A DNA stretch of 64,000 nucleotides from Pseudomonas gingeri (GTDB lineage: Bacteria > Pseudomonadota > Gammaproteobacteria > Pseudomonadales > Pseudomonadaceae). Position numbers and translations under genes: made by a program. The stretch covers positions 62,001-126,000 of the forward strand of contig NZ_JACAQA010000002.1 in the NCBI RefSeq assembly GCF_013385425.1, given 5' to 3'. Shown here piece by piece: positions 18,884-28,018 of the stretch (its first letter is position 1; each line of letters begins with the position of its first letter). The notes beneath the pieces are model-generated. The model was not told the origin of the DNA. It did no database searches and saw only the letters and a program-made list of their open reading frames with translations.

Positions 18884-19398
18884 CCTTGGCCTACATAAAA
18901 TTAATCAATAAAAAATCCGAATATCCAACAACACAGTATTACAAACCCACAAGAAAACGCGATTTTTCCTAATCACCAAACAAGCTTAGAAGTTGGTTGT
19001 TATGTTCACAATGGAAAAAACCACAGCAGCGCGTAGGAAATATCTACATGAAGAATAAGATCCCATGTAACTCCCGAAAAAATTAAAATCTCCTAAATCA
19101 TTCCGCATCTAACAACAAGGCCCAGCAATACAAAAACATAAAACCAGACACTTATTTTTTCCATATAAGGTGCCCTGCTCGGTAACCAGACCTTCAGCCA
19201 GACACTGCTGTGCGACCGACGCTTCCTGGATCTGCCGAGCATGGGCAGGCGGACTTTTCATCAGACGCACTGGGCGGTACGGCCTTCAACATCCACTTTC
19301 CGATCCCTGAACCCTTAACAACCTCCCTACACTCTCTCTATTGAGCCCGGCGCGACCCGCGACCTAAACTCGCCGGCCCTCACACGAGAGATCCCCTC
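18884..19398. other. AT-rich intergenic region upstream of tssA and of an MFS gene
   Basis: A 515-bp gap between divergent genes. Bases ~18890-19160 are strikingly A+T rich against the GC-rich genes around them and probably hold the T6SS operon promoter; a GAAAA/TTTTC inverted repeat lies at 18953-18968. From ~19165 to 19330 composition returns to GC-rich. On the minus strand that part reads as a ~50-codon frame starting MKSPPAHARQIQEASVAQQ, which could be a gene remnant. I found no clear sigma-54 site here: the nearest match, near 19169, lacks the -12 GC. Confidence 0.5.
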
Positions 19399-20844
19399 AT
19401 GACAGCACCTGCCTCCCCCGCAGCCGAGTCGGACCACCGCTGGCTCGCCTTGATCGTCCTGTGCCTCGGGGTACTGATGATCGTGCTCGACACCACCATC
19501 GTTAACGTCGCGCTGCCGTCGATCCAGACCGATCTGCACTTCACGCAAACCTCCCTGGCCTGGGTGGTAAACGCCTATATGCTGACCTTCGGCGGCTTTC
19601 TACTGCTGGGCGGTCGCCTGGGTGATCTCTATGGCCATCGACGCCTGTTCCTGCTCGGTATCGGCTTCTTCACCCTCGCCTCGCTGGCCTGTGGCCTGGC
19701 CCACAACCAGGAAACGCTGATCTGGGCCCGGGCCTTTCAAGGCCTGGCCGCCGCCGTGGTGACCGCCGTGGCCCTGTCGCTGATCATGGACCTGTTCAGC
19801 GAACCGGCCGACCGGGCCAAGGCCATGGGCGTCTACGGTTTTGTCTGTGCCGGTGGCGGTAGCCTGGGCGCCCTGCTCGGCGGCGTGCTCACCAGCACCT
19901 TGAGCTGGCACTGGATCTTCCTGGTCAACCTGCCGATCGGCGTGGTGGTGATCGCACTGTCCCTGCGCCTGCTCTCGAAAACCCTCAACCAGCACCCGTC
20001 CCGCGACCTCGATGTGGCCGGCGCACTCAGCGTGACCGCCTCGCTGATGCTGGCGGTCTACGCCATCGTCAATGGCAATGAAATGGGCTGGACATCACTG
20101 CGCACCGTCGCGCAACTGCTGATTGCCGTCGGCCTGCTGCTGGCCTTCCTGGTCATCGAGACCCGCATAAAAGTCCCGCTGATGCCCTTGCGCCTGTTCC
20201 GCCTGCGCAACCTGGCCATCGCCAATATCATCGGCGTGCTCTGGGCCGCCGCGATGTTTGCCTGGTTCTTCCTGTCGGCGCTGTACATGCAGTTGGTGCT
20301 GGGCTACACGCCCTGGGAGGTGGGACTGGCGTTCCTGCCCGCGAACCTGATCATGGCGGTCTTTTCCCTGGGTATCTCGGCCAGGCTGGTGATGCGTTTC
20401 GGCATTCGCCTGCCCCTGGCGGTCGGGCTGGCGCTGGCGGCCCTGGGGCTGCTGCTGTTCGCCCAGGCGCCGGTCAACGGCCACTTCCTGCCCAACATTC
20501 TCCCGGGCATGCTGTTGCTCGGCCTGGGCGCGGGCATTGCCTTCAATCCGTTGCTGCTGGCGGCGATGAATGACGTCGCGCCGTCCGAGTCGGGGCTGGC
20601 TTCCGGCGTGGTCAATACCGCTTTCATGATGGGTGGCGCACTGGGATTGGCGGCACTGGCCAGCCTGGCCGCGGCGCGTACCGAATCGCATCTGGCAACA
20701 GGAGTGTCGGCACTCTCGGCCCTCAACGACGGCTATCAGAGCGCCTTTCTGGTGGGCGCGGTGTTTGCCGCGCTGGGTGCGGGCCTGGCCGCGGTCATGA
20801 TGCGCAGCAAGAGCGGTGAAAGCCTGGGTGGTGCCGAGGCCTAG
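19399..20844 (+). CDS. MFS transporter, DHA2 (14-TM) family
   Basis: A 481-residue proton-coupled exporter of the EmrB/QacA class. Motif A-like GGRLGDLYGHRRLF and the N-terminal LDTTIVNVALPSIQ are characteristic of DHA2 drug transporters. About fourteen hydrophobic segments alternate with short loops, with a strongly basic QHPSRD-type loop after residue 190. Typical roles are export of drugs, dyes or secondary metabolites; the substrate is unknown. It is monocistronic and converges on the c-di-GMP gene, sharing a CTAG at the stops. Its promoter must lie in the region 3' of 19165. Confidence 0.9.
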   Translation: MTAPASPAAESDHRWLALIVLCLGVLMIVLDTTIVNVALPSIQTDLHFTQTSLAWVVNAYMLTFGGFLLLGGRLGDLYGHRRLFLLGIGFFTLASLACGLAHNQETLIWARAFQGLAAAVVTAVALSLIMDLFSEPADRAKAMGVYGFVCAGGGSLGALLGGVLTSTLSWHWIFLVNLPIGVVVIALSLRLLSKTLNQHPSRDLDVAGALSVTASLMLAVYAIVNGNEMGWTSLRTVAQLLIAVGLLLAFLVIETRIKVPLMPLRLFRLRNLAIANIIGVLWAAAMFAWFFLSALYMQLVLGYTPWEVGLAFLPANLIMAVFSLGISARLVMRFGIRLPLAVGLALAALGLLLFAQAPVNGHFLPNILPGMLLLGLGAGIAFNPLLLAAMNDVAPSESGLASGVVNTAFMMGGALGLAALASLAAARTESHLATGVSALSALNDGYQSAFLVGAVFAALGAGLAAVMMRSKSGESLGGAEA

Positions 20845-22922
20845 CTTGCAGCCTGACGTTCGAGCCGGCCGATATCAGCCATGAATTTCTCCGCCGGCAA
20901 GGGGTGCCCCAGCAAGTAGCCTTGCAGGGAGTCGCACCCCAGACGGGTCAGGAAACTCTGCTGCATATCGGTTTCCACCCCTTCGGCGACGATCCGTAAC
21001 CCCAGCGCCTGGCCCAGGGCGACAATCGCCGAAACGATCGCCGCATCGTCGGAGTCATGCTCCAGGTCGCGGACAAAACCACGGTCGATCTTCAACTCGT
21101 TGGCCGGCAGGCGCTTGAGGTACATCAGGCTCGAATAGCCGGTGCCGAAATCGTCGATGGACAGGTCCACGCCCATGTCCGAAAGTTTCTGCAACACTTC
21201 CATACTCGCATCGGCGTCACTCATGGCCGTGGTTTCGGTGATCTCCAGGGTCAGGCTGTTGGCCGGCAACTGATGCCGGGCCAGGGCGCTGGCCACGCTG
21301 TCGACCAGGCCCGCATGGCAAAACTGCAGGGCCGAGAGATTCACCGCGATACGCCAGTGCTGGTAGCCCTGTTCATACCACAGGTGCATTTGCCGACACG
21401 CTTCGTTCAGTACCCAGTCGCCGATGGGGATGATCAGGCCGGTCTTTTCCGCCAGGGCGATGAACTTGTCCGGCAGCAACAACCCTTCCTCGGGGTGCTC
21501 CCAGCGCAACAGAGCCTCGGCGCCGATCGGTGTGCCCTTCAGGGCGTCGAACTTGGGTTGGTAAAAAAGACGGAACTGTTGCTGTTCCAAGGCCTGGCGC
21601 AGGTCCTGCAAGAGTTGCAACTGCTTGCGGGCGTTGCTGTTCATCGATGCGTCGAAGAAGCTGTGGCCGTTTTTGCCCGCCCCCTTGGCGTGATACATCG
21701 CCGCGTCGGCGTTCATCAGCAATTCTTCGGCGGTCTGACCGTTGCCCGGGAACAGCACGATGCCGAGGCTCGCGGAGATCAGCAGGTCGTGGTCGCCCAC
21801 CCGGAACGGCCGGGAGATCAGGCCGACCTGACGCGACGCCACTTGCAGCGCATCGTCCGGCTCGGCCAACTGCACCAGCAACACGAACTCATCACCACCG
21901 ATGCGCGCCAGGGTGTCCTGGCCGCGCAGATCTTCGCGCAGGCGCAGGGCGACTTCGCGCAGCAACTGATCGCCCATGTGGTGGCCGAACGCATCGTTGA
22001 CCGGCTTGAAGCCGTCCAGATCGATAAACATCAGCGCAAAGCAACCGCCTTCGTCCGTGGCCTTGTGCATCGCCTGGTCGATCCGGTCCGCCAGCAGCAC
22101 ACGGTTCGGCAAGCCGGTCAGGGTGTCATGCAGCGCCAAATGGATGAGTTCCTGGTTCGCCTGACTCAGCGAATTGGCCAGCATGGCGGTCCGGGCTTCG
22201 AGTCGGGCATCGAGCAGCGAGGTCAACAGGGCGATGGACAGCACCGCCAGGCTGGTGACCAACACCAGATTGTCCAGCCCCTTACCGGACAACCCGCTGC
22301 CCACCGCGCCACAGAAACTGCCCTGGCTGAAGTTGGCGGCCGCCATGCCGGTGTAGTGCATGCCGACAATCGCCAACCCCATGACAACCGACGCACCGCT
22401 ACGGGCCAGGCGCACATAGGGTGTGCTGCGCCGCAGGTGAAAGGCGATCCACAAGGCCGCCGCCGAGGCCACCACGGCAATCACCAGTGAGGCGCCGAAC
22501 AGGGTCGGGTCGTAATCGATACCGGGCTGCATCTGCAGTGCCGCCATGCCGCAATAGTGCATGGCACTGATGCCAGCCCCCATGATCAGGGCGCCGAGGG
22601 CCAATTGCACCACCGGCAGGCTGGGCTGGCTGACCAGCCAAAGGGCAAAGCCGCTGGAAAGAATCGCAATCAGCAGTGACAGCAACGTCAGTGGGCCGTC
22701 GTAGGCCAAGGCAATCGGCAGCTTGAACGCGAGCATGCCGATAAAGTGCATGGACCATACCCCCACGCCCATGGCCATGGCACCGCCGGCCATCCACAGG
22801 TACACCGCCCGTCCGCTGGCCGTGGCAATGCGCCCGGCCAGATCCAGCGCGGTATAAGAGGCCAGGATCGCCACACAAAGGGACATGAAGACCAGCGCGG
22901 AGGAATAGCTACCAATGAGCAT
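20841..22922 (-). CDS. MHYT-GGDEF-EAL c-di-GMP turnover protein (MucR-like)
   Basis: About 693 residues. The N-terminal seven-helix MHYT sensor has the motif three times (WSMHFIG, AMHYCGM, GMHYTGM), thought to coordinate copper and sense O2, CO or NO. Then comes a GGDEF domain with intact RIGGDEF and an EAL domain with intact GAEALLRWEHP. Both catalytic signatures are complete, so it could make and break c-di-GMP. The architecture and length match MucR of P. aeruginosa, which links c-di-GMP to alginate. The ATG at 22922 (MLIGSYSSALV) puts the membrane domain at the N-terminus; ATG 22940 is possible. Confidence 0.88.
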   Translation of the reverse strand: MLIGSYSSALVFMSLCVAILASYTALDLAGRIATASGRAVYLWMAGGAMAMGVGVWSMHFIGMLAFKLPIALAYDGPLTLLSLLIAILSSGFALWLVSQPSLPVVQLALGALIMGAGISAMHYCGMAALQMQPGIDYDPTLFGASLVIAVVASAAALWIAFHLRRSTPYVRLARSGASVVMGLAIVGMHYTGMAAANFSQGSFCGAVGSGLSGKGLDNLVLVTSLAVLSIALLTSLLDARLEARTAMLANSLSQANQELIHLALHDTLTGLPNRVLLADRIDQAMHKATDEGGCFALMFIDLDGFKPVNDAFGHHMGDQLLREVALRLREDLRGQDTLARIGGDEFVLLVQLAEPDDALQVASRQVGLISRPFRVGDHDLLISASLGIVLFPGNGQTAEELLMNADAAMYHAKGAGKNGHSFFDASMNSNARKQLQLLQDLRQALEQQQFRLFYQPKFDALKGTPIGAEALLRWEHPEEGLLLPDKFIALAEKTGLIIPIGDWVLNEACRQMHLWYEQGYQHWRIAVNLSALQFCHAGLVDSVASALARHQLPANSLTLEITETTAMSDADASMEVLQKLSDMGVDLSIDDFGTGYSSLMYLKRLPANELKIDRGFVRDLEHDSDDAAIVSAIVALGQALGLRIVAEGVETDMQQSFLTRLGCDSLQGYLLGHPLPAEKFMADIGRLERQAAS

Positions 22923-23144
22923 GACGAATCTCTGAAACATCGAACCGGGCAATGCCCGAACTCGGTGAAAAAACGGCGGATTGTACCTGCTTCCCTGCGA
23001 GTGCACGGTGGAATATTGGCTACTGGCCATTATTCAGGAGGACCTGCCCGACGTATAGGTCAGCGCCCAGGGAAGACCGACCAACGGCATGCTGTATCGA
23101 TTATGCGCAGGCTCGACCGGCCCAACACTATTTGACGTGCTGGT

Positions 23145-23172
23145 CGCCTAATCGATGATAGCCGATCAGGCG
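23145..23172. terminator. Imperfect hairpin after the LysR gene
   Basis: CGCCT-A-ATCG pairs with CGAT-C-AGGCG around an 8-base loop. It lies 25 bp beyond the stop of the LysR gene and within the upstream gap of the MHYT gene. There is no long T run, so it may be a weak terminator or another hairpin. Confidence 0.35.
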
Positions 23173-23196
23173 TAAGTCGCTCCGGTCCAGGCCTGA

Positions 23197-24081
23197 TCAA
23201 GCCCTCTCTCCCGGAGATTCACGTTTGACCCGCTCGATATAACGCGCCACCGCCGGGGCCTTTTCAAAACGTCGATAAATCAGCGACAACCAGGAACTTG
23301 CCTCGCAGCCGTGGATCGGTCGATACACCACATTCGGCAGGTTCACATGGCCGACCACCGATTCGGGCACCACCGCCACGCCCTGCCCCAGGGACACCGC
23401 CGCGATCACCGCCACCAGCCCGCCGGGCTGCGGCCCCAGCTTCGGCGCATAACCACCCTGGGCGGCGACCTGCAGGGTGCCGCTGATCTGCTCCGGGAGA
23501 ATGAAGGTTTCATTCTGCAAATGTTCGGTGCCGATCTGTTTCAGACGGCACAACCAGGCATCGTCCGCCACGGCCAGCACAAACCCTTCGGCGTTCAGGC
23601 GCACCGCATCCACGCCCTCGGGCAAGGACATCGGCGAGCGCACATAACCGATATCGAAACGTCCCTCGGCGATCAACCCAGGCAGCACCGCCATCGGGCT
23701 TTCGCGCACCGTAAGGCTGACCTCGGCGAACTCCCGGCCGAAGGCCTTGACCTGGCGCTGCAGCACCCCGGAATACACCGCCGAGGCTACATAACCGAGT
23801 TCGATATGCCCGACTTCACCGCGTCCGGCCCGCTGCGCATTGCGCTGGGCAAACTCGAACTGGCGCACCGTTGCTTCGGCTTCCGGCAGCAGTGCCGCAC
23901 CGGCTTCGGTGAGGGTGACCTCGCGCTGCCCACGCAAAAACAGCCGGGTGCCGAGAGCGACCTCCATATCCTGGATCTGTCGACTCAGGGTCGGCGGTGC
24001 GATATCCAGCTGCTCGGCCGCCCGGGTGAAATTGCGTTGCCGGGCCACCGCCAGGAAATAGCGGAAATGACGAATTTCCAT
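23197..24081 (-). CDS. LysR-family transcriptional regulator
   Basis: A 294-residue LTTR. The N-terminal winged HTH is typical (MEIRHFRYFLAVARQRNFTR, then AAEQLDIAPPTLSRQIQDME), followed by a periplasmic-binding-protein-like effector domain with RFDIGYVRSP and VPESVVGHV. It is divergent from the DUF336 gene and its MFS partner, with a ~100-bp shared gap, so it most likely controls that pair in response to a small ligand. The inducer cannot be inferred. Confidence 0.9.
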   Translation of the reverse strand: MEIRHFRYFLAVARQRNFTRAAEQLDIAPPTLSRQIQDMEVALGTRLFLRGQREVTLTEAGAALLPEAEATVRQFEFAQRNAQRAGRGEVGHIELGYVASAVYSGVLQRQVKAFGREFAEVSLTVRESPMAVLPGLIAEGRFDIGYVRSPMSLPEGVDAVRLNAEGFVLAVADDAWLCRLKQIGTEHLQNETFILPEQISGTLQVAAQGGYAPKLGPQPGGLVAVIAAVSLGQGVAVVPESVVGHVNLPNVVYRPIHGCEASSWLSLIYRRFEKAPAVARYIERVKRESPGERA

Positions 24082-24177
24082 ACAGGCATTAGCTCAAAGG
24101 TAATGAAGTACCGAAGCCCACCTAACAAAGCCAGGTCCGAGCCGCGATAAGCTGCTTCTACCGCCACAGTAGAGAGC

Positions 24178-24681
24178 TTGTACCATGCGCGTCAAATCCC
24201 TTATTCCCTTGTTTTTGCCTGCTTGAGCCTGCCGTTGGTGGCAACAGCCGACTCATCACCCGCCATTGCCCACAAGGCAATCCTTGACCTGGGGCTGGCC
24301 CGTACGCTGCTCGAGGCCGCCGAGCAGGCAGCCACGGCAAAAGGCTGGCCCTGCGCAATTGTGGTGGTCGATGACGGCGGCTGGCCGGTCCTCGGCGAAC
24401 GCATGAACGGCGCCCCCGTAGTGGCCGGTATTCAACTGGCCGAAGGCAAGGCCCGAACGTCGGCGCTGTTCAAACGGCCGTCGGGCGATCTGGAAAACGC
24501 CGTCAACGGCGGACGCCAGGCCGCCCTCAGCGCCGGCCTGGTGATGATGAAAGGGGCACAGCCGATTCGCCTCGAAGGCCAGGTGATCGGCGCCATCGGC
24601 ATCAGCGCCGACACCCCGGCCCATGACGATGAAATCGCCCTGGCCGCCATCGCCGCCCTGCCGTCGCAGGCCCAGCCATGA
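24178..24681 (+). CDS. DUF336 / GlcG-HbpS family protein with a damaged 5' end
   Basis: The DUF336 (HbpS/GlcG) fold is clear: IVVVDDGGWPVLGERMNGA, LAEGKARTSALFKRPSG and GAIGISADTPAHD. Members bind haem or small organics, and many are exported. The annotated frame has only a TTG at 24178 as an early start. The ATG at 24185, with a better-placed AGAGAG, is in another frame and reads MRVKSLIPLFLPA then stop. One extra T in the T5 run near 24211-24215 would join them into a proper signal peptide (MRVKSLIPLFFACLSLPLVATA). So the gene is either frameshifted, mis-sequenced or started at the TTG. The stop overlaps the MFS start (ATGA). Confidence 0.7.
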   Translation: MYHARQIPYSLVFACLSLPLVATADSSPAIAHKAILDLGLARTLLEAAEQAATAKGWPCAIVVVDDGGWPVLGERMNGAPVVAGIQLAEGKARTSALFKRPSGDLENAVNGGRQAALSAGLVMMKGAQPIRLEGQVIGAIGISADTPAHDDEIALAAIAALPSQAQP

Positions 24682-26216
24682 GCCGGGTCAGCCCACGCTT
24701 GACACTGCTGACCGCCTCCGGCGTCTGCTCGCTGATTGTCCTCGATACCAATATCGTCGCCGTCACCCTGCCTAGCATTGCCCGCGACCTGGGGGCAAAC
24801 TTCGCCGATATCGAGTGGGTGGTCAGTGCCTACATGCTGGCCTTCGCCGCCCTGCTGCTGCCGGCGGGGAGCATCGCCGACCGCTTCGGCCGACGCAAAA
24901 CCCTGCTCTGGGGCCTGACCCTGTTCATCCTCGCATCACTGGGCTGTGGCGCCGCACCCGACAGCCTGTTCCTCGATATCGCCCGCGCCATCAAGGGCGT
25001 CGGTGCCGCGCTGTTGCTGACCTCCGCCCTCGCCTCCATCGGCCACGTCTTTCACGACGAGGCCGAGCGGGCCAAGGCCTGGGCCTTCTGGGGTGCCTGC
25101 ATGGGAGTCGCCATGACCGCCGCGCCAACCCTCGGCGGGCTGATTACCCAGTACCTGGGCTGGCGCTGGATTTTCTACCTAAACCTGCCGGTGGGCCTGC
25201 TGCTGATGGCGATGGTCCGCCACGCCGTGCCGGAGTCCCGGGACAGCCAGGCGGCGCGCCTGGATCCCTGGGGCAGCCTGGCCTTCAGCGGCGCCTTGCT
25301 GTGCCTGATCTGGGGCTTGATCGAAGCCAATCGCATCGGTTGGAACAGCCCGCTGACCTACACCCGGCTGCTGGGCGGCGCTGCGCTGCTGGGCCTGTTC
25401 GTGTTCGTCGAACGGGTGCAACAACGGCCGATGGTCGACCTGCAACTGTTCCGCCACCCGCGCTTTATCGGTGCCCTGCTGGGGATGTTCGCCTATGCCG
25501 GTTGCGCCCAGGTGATGATGACCCTGCTGCCGTTCTACCTGCAAAACGGCCTGGGCTTTTCCGCCGTGGCTTCGGGCCTGGGCATGTTGCCCTTCGCCCT
25601 GGCCATGCTGATCTGCCCGCGTATCGGTATTCGACTGGCCTCACGGTTCGCCCCGGCGACAATGATGGCGAGCGGCCTGACCCTGGTCGGTTGCGGCAAC
25701 CTGCTCAGTGCCTGGGCGGTCGGCAGTGGCAACTACCTGCCATTTGCCCTGGCGATTACCGTGACCGGTGCCGGCGCCGGACTGCTCAACGGCGACACCC
25801 AGAAAAACATCATGGCCTGCGTACCCCGGGAACGGGCCGGCATGGCCTCGGGGATGAGCACCACCATGCGCTTCAGCGCGATCATGCTGACCATCGGTGT
25901 GTTCGGTGCCCTGCTCGCCAGCCATACCGAGCAATTGCTCCAGGCCAGCCTCGCCGCCCAGGCCGCGCCCTGGCTCGATCAGGCCCGGGCGATTGCCTCG
26001 CGGGTGGTCGCCGGTGATATGCCGGCGGCCATGGCAACGCTGCCGGAGTCCGCACGCCAGGTGGTCCAGCCTCTGGCTCGCGCAGCCTTCGTCGGGGGCT
26101 TTGCCACGGTGCTCTGGGTCGCGGGCTTGCTGGCGTTGTCAGGGGCGTTGGTGGTGGGCAGTTTGATGCGCCATCCGCTGCCCGCCAGCCGCTCTTATTC
26201 ATTGGCCAGGGAATAA
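24678..26216 (+). CDS. MFS transporter, DHA2 (14-TM) family
   Basis: A 512-residue DHA2 exporter. LDTNIVAVTLPSIARDLG, motif A-like GSIADRFGRRKTLL and GWRWIFYLNLPVG mark the family. About fourteen membrane helices are visible. It starts inside the stop of the DUF336 gene, so the two are co-translated and probably act on the same compound under the divergent LysR regulator. A hairpin follows the stop. The substrate is unknown. Confidence 0.9.
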   Translation: MSRVSPRLTLLTASGVCSLIVLDTNIVAVTLPSIARDLGANFADIEWVVSAYMLAFAALLLPAGSIADRFGRRKTLLWGLTLFILASLGCGAAPDSLFLDIARAIKGVGAALLLTSALASIGHVFHDEAERAKAWAFWGACMGVAMTAAPTLGGLITQYLGWRWIFYLNLPVGLLLMAMVRHAVPESRDSQAARLDPWGSLAFSGALLCLIWGLIEANRIGWNSPLTYTRLLGGAALLGLFVFVERVQQRPMVDLQLFRHPRFIGALLGMFAYAGCAQVMMTLLPFYLQNGLGFSAVASGLGMLPFALAMLICPRIGIRLASRFAPATMMASGLTLVGCGNLLSAWAVGSGNYLPFALAITVTGAGAGLLNGDTQKNIMACVPRERAGMASGMSTTMRFSAIMLTIGVFGALLASHTEQLLQASLAAQAAPWLDQARAIASRVVAGDMPAAMATLPESARQVVQPLARAAFVGGFATVLWVAGLLALSGALVVGSLMRHPLPASRSYSLARE

Positions 26217-26218
26217 AT

Positions 26219-26240
26219 CCGTACGGGGCTCGTCGTACGG
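26219..26240. terminator. Hairpin terminator between MFS and MerR genes
   Basis: CCGTACG pairs exactly with CGTACGG around an 8-base loop, starting 3 bp after the MFS stop. It lies between convergent genes, so it may end transcription in both directions. No strong T tract follows on the + strand. Confidence 0.5.
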
Positions 26241-26276
26241 GCACTGAAATTATTCAGCCGCCCAATTTAGAAGCCC

Positions 26277-26702
26277 TTACAGTGGTAGCCGTGGTTGCGG
26301 GGACTGGATCGACGCCAATACCCGCTCGGTGTTTTCCGTGCAACTGACCCCATCGGGTCGGTTGCGGATGCTATTGACGATCCCCAACAACTGCATTTTG
26401 CTATGGGCCAGGCGCGCCTGCATGGCTTCGATCTGATCGATCTTGCGCTCCAGGCTGTCAACCATGACCTCATGGCCCAAGCCCCCGGTCTCGGCCACCG
26501 GCACCAACGCCCGTAGTTCCTCGAGACTGAAACCCGCCTGCTGTGCGCACTGGATGATCGACAATGTCTGCAACACCTCGGCCGGATACTCACGGTAGCC
26601 GTTGGCCTGGCGCTGTACCTTGCGAATCAACCCCTGGGCTTCGTAAAACCTGATCTTCGACGCCGCCAGGCCACTGCGTAGGGCCAGTTCACCGATCTTC
26701 AT
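26277..26702 (-). CDS. MerR-family transcriptional regulator
   Basis: About 141 residues. The MerR N-terminal HTH reads MKIGELALRSGLAASKIRFY, then EAQGLIRKVQRQANGYREY, followed by the dimerisation coiled coil (LERKIDQIEAMQARLAH). A Cys in DGVSCTEN near the C-terminus could serve in ligand or redox sensing, but there is no full metal-binding loop. The ATG at 26702 has GAGG about seven bases upstream; an earlier ATG at 26729 lies inside the operator. It is divergent from the old-yellow-enzyme gene and most likely controls it. Confidence 0.87.
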   Translation of the reverse strand: MKIGELALRSGLAASKIRFYEAQGLIRKVQRQANGYREYPAEVLQTLSIIQCAQQAGFSLEELRALVPVAETGGLGHEVMVDSLERKIDQIEAMQARLAHSKMQLLGIVNSIRNRPDGVSCTENTERVLASIQSPQPRLPL

Positions 26703-26722
26703 AAGAGGCCTCGAATGGACGC

Positions 26723-26753
26723 TTGACATTAAAGTTAGGTTTAAGCTTAGCCT
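26723..26753 (+). promoter_or_regulatory. MerR-type long-spacer promoter of the OYE gene
   Basis: A consensus -35 TTGACA (26723-26728) is separated by 19 bp from a -10-like TAGCCT (26748-26753). The spacer holds an inverted repeat TTAAA-N6-TTTAA (26729-26744). A 19-20-bp spacer occupied by a dyad is the hallmark of promoters activated by DNA distortion by MerR regulators, and the MerR gene is divergent. Confidence 0.65.
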
Positions 26754-26780
26754 GAACTCCCCACTACCCCGGAGTCAAGC

Positions 26781-28013
26781 ATGTCCCCCTTTCAAGCACT
26801 GCTCCTGCCCAACGGCGTACAGATCCCGAATCGCATCGCCAAGGCCGCCATGGAAGAGAACATGGCTGACCTGGATAACGCGCCTTCCGCTCAGTTGATG
26901 GAACTCTACCGCGCCTGGGCCGACGGTGAACCGGGTTTGCTGCTGACGGGCAACGTGATGATCGACCGTCGCGCCATGACCGGCCCGGGCGGTGTGGTGC
27001 TGGAAGATGAAAAACACCTGGAAAAATTCCGCCATTGGGCCGCCATTGGCCGGGCCAAGGGCGCGCAATTCTGGATGCAGATCAACCATCCCGGACGCCA
27101 GACCATGGCCAATCTCGGCCAGACCGCCTGGGCGCCATCGGCGGTAGCGCTGGACCTGGGCGGCTTCTCGAAGATGTTCGCCGAACCTCGTCCCATGAGC
27201 GAAGCGGATATCGAAGAGGTGATCGGGCGTTTCGCCAACAGCGCCCGTCTCGCCGAGCAAGCGGGATTCACCGGTGTAGAGATCCATGCGGCCCACGGCT
27301 ACTTGATCAGCCAGTTCCTCTCACCGCTGAGCAACCAGCGCAAAGACCGTTGGGGCGGCTCGCTGGAAAATCGCGCCCGTTTGTTGCTGTCGGTGGTCAA
27401 GGCGATAAAGGCCGTGGTTTCGCAGGACTTTTGCGTGGCGATCAAACTCAACTCGGCGGACTTCCAGCGCGGCGGCTTCGACGCTGACGATGCCCGCCAG
27501 GTGATCGAATGGCTGAACGACTTGCCGGTGGATCTGGTCGAGCTTTCAGGCGGTAGCTATGAGGCTCCGGCCATGCAGGGCGAAGCACGGGACGGTCGCA
27601 CCCTGGCGCGGGAGGCCTACTTCATGGAAATGGCCGGCGAGTTGGCGAAGGTGGCGAAAATGCCGGTGATGGTCACCGGTGGCATTCGGCGCTTGCCCAT
27701 CGTCGAACAGGTGCTGGACAGCGGCATCGCCATGGCCGGTATCGGCACTGCGTTGGCCGTGGAACCGCACCTGCCCCGACACTGGCGCGAAGGCCGCGAC
27801 AGCCATCCGCAATTGCCACCGATCCACTGGAAGAAAAAGCCGCTGGCGGCCTTGGCGAACATGGCGGTGGTCAAGTTCCAACTGCAGCGCCTGAGCAAGG
27901 GCAAGCGCCCTCACCCCGAGGTTTCGGCGGTGTGGGCGCTGGTGCTGGATCGGTTGTTTATCGGTCGAAGGACAAAGCAGTATCGCGCGGCGATGAAGAA
28001 CCTGAGCGCCTGA
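26781..28013 (+). CDS. NADH:flavin oxidoreductase, old yellow enzyme family
   Basis: A 410-residue FMN-dependent TIM-barrel ene-reductase. LPNGVQIPNRIAKAAMEEN is the typical opening; FWMQINHPGRQ and the catalytic block VEIHAAHGYLISQFLSP with WGGSLENRAR are intact. No Cys-rich FeS region is present, so it is a simple OYE rather than a 2,4-dienoyl-CoA reductase. Members reduce activated alkenes, quinones or nitro compounds. It is likely induced by the divergent MerR regulator through the 19-bp-spacer promoter, suggesting an electrophile or quinone response. Confidence 0.9.
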   Translation: MSPFQALLLPNGVQIPNRIAKAAMEENMADLDNAPSAQLMELYRAWADGEPGLLLTGNVMIDRRAMTGPGGVVLEDEKHLEKFRHWAAIGRAKGAQFWMQINHPGRQTMANLGQTAWAPSAVALDLGGFSKMFAEPRPMSEADIEEVIGRFANSARLAEQAGFTGVEIHAAHGYLISQFLSPLSNQRKDRWGGSLENRARLLLSVVKAIKAVVSQDFCVAIKLNSADFQRGGFDADDARQVIEWLNDLPVDLVELSGGSYEAPAMQGEARDGRTLAREAYFMEMAGELAKVAKMPVMVTGGIRRLPIVEQVLDSGIAMAGIGTALAVEPHLPRHWREGRDSHPQLPPIHWKKKPLAALANMAVVKFQLQRLSKGKRPHPEVSAVWALVLDRLFIGRRTKQYRAAMKNLSA

Positions 28014-28018
28014 TCCCG

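Noticed and set aside
19160..19180. Sigma-54 site upstream of tssA (GGGCAC-N5 on the minus strand)
   Set aside because: The -12 element reads ATGG rather than TTGC, so the match is too poor to claim.
24185..24226. A 13-codon leader peptide controlling the DUF336 gene
   Set aside because: Its sequence is better explained as the original signal peptide put out of frame by a one-base loss in a T run.
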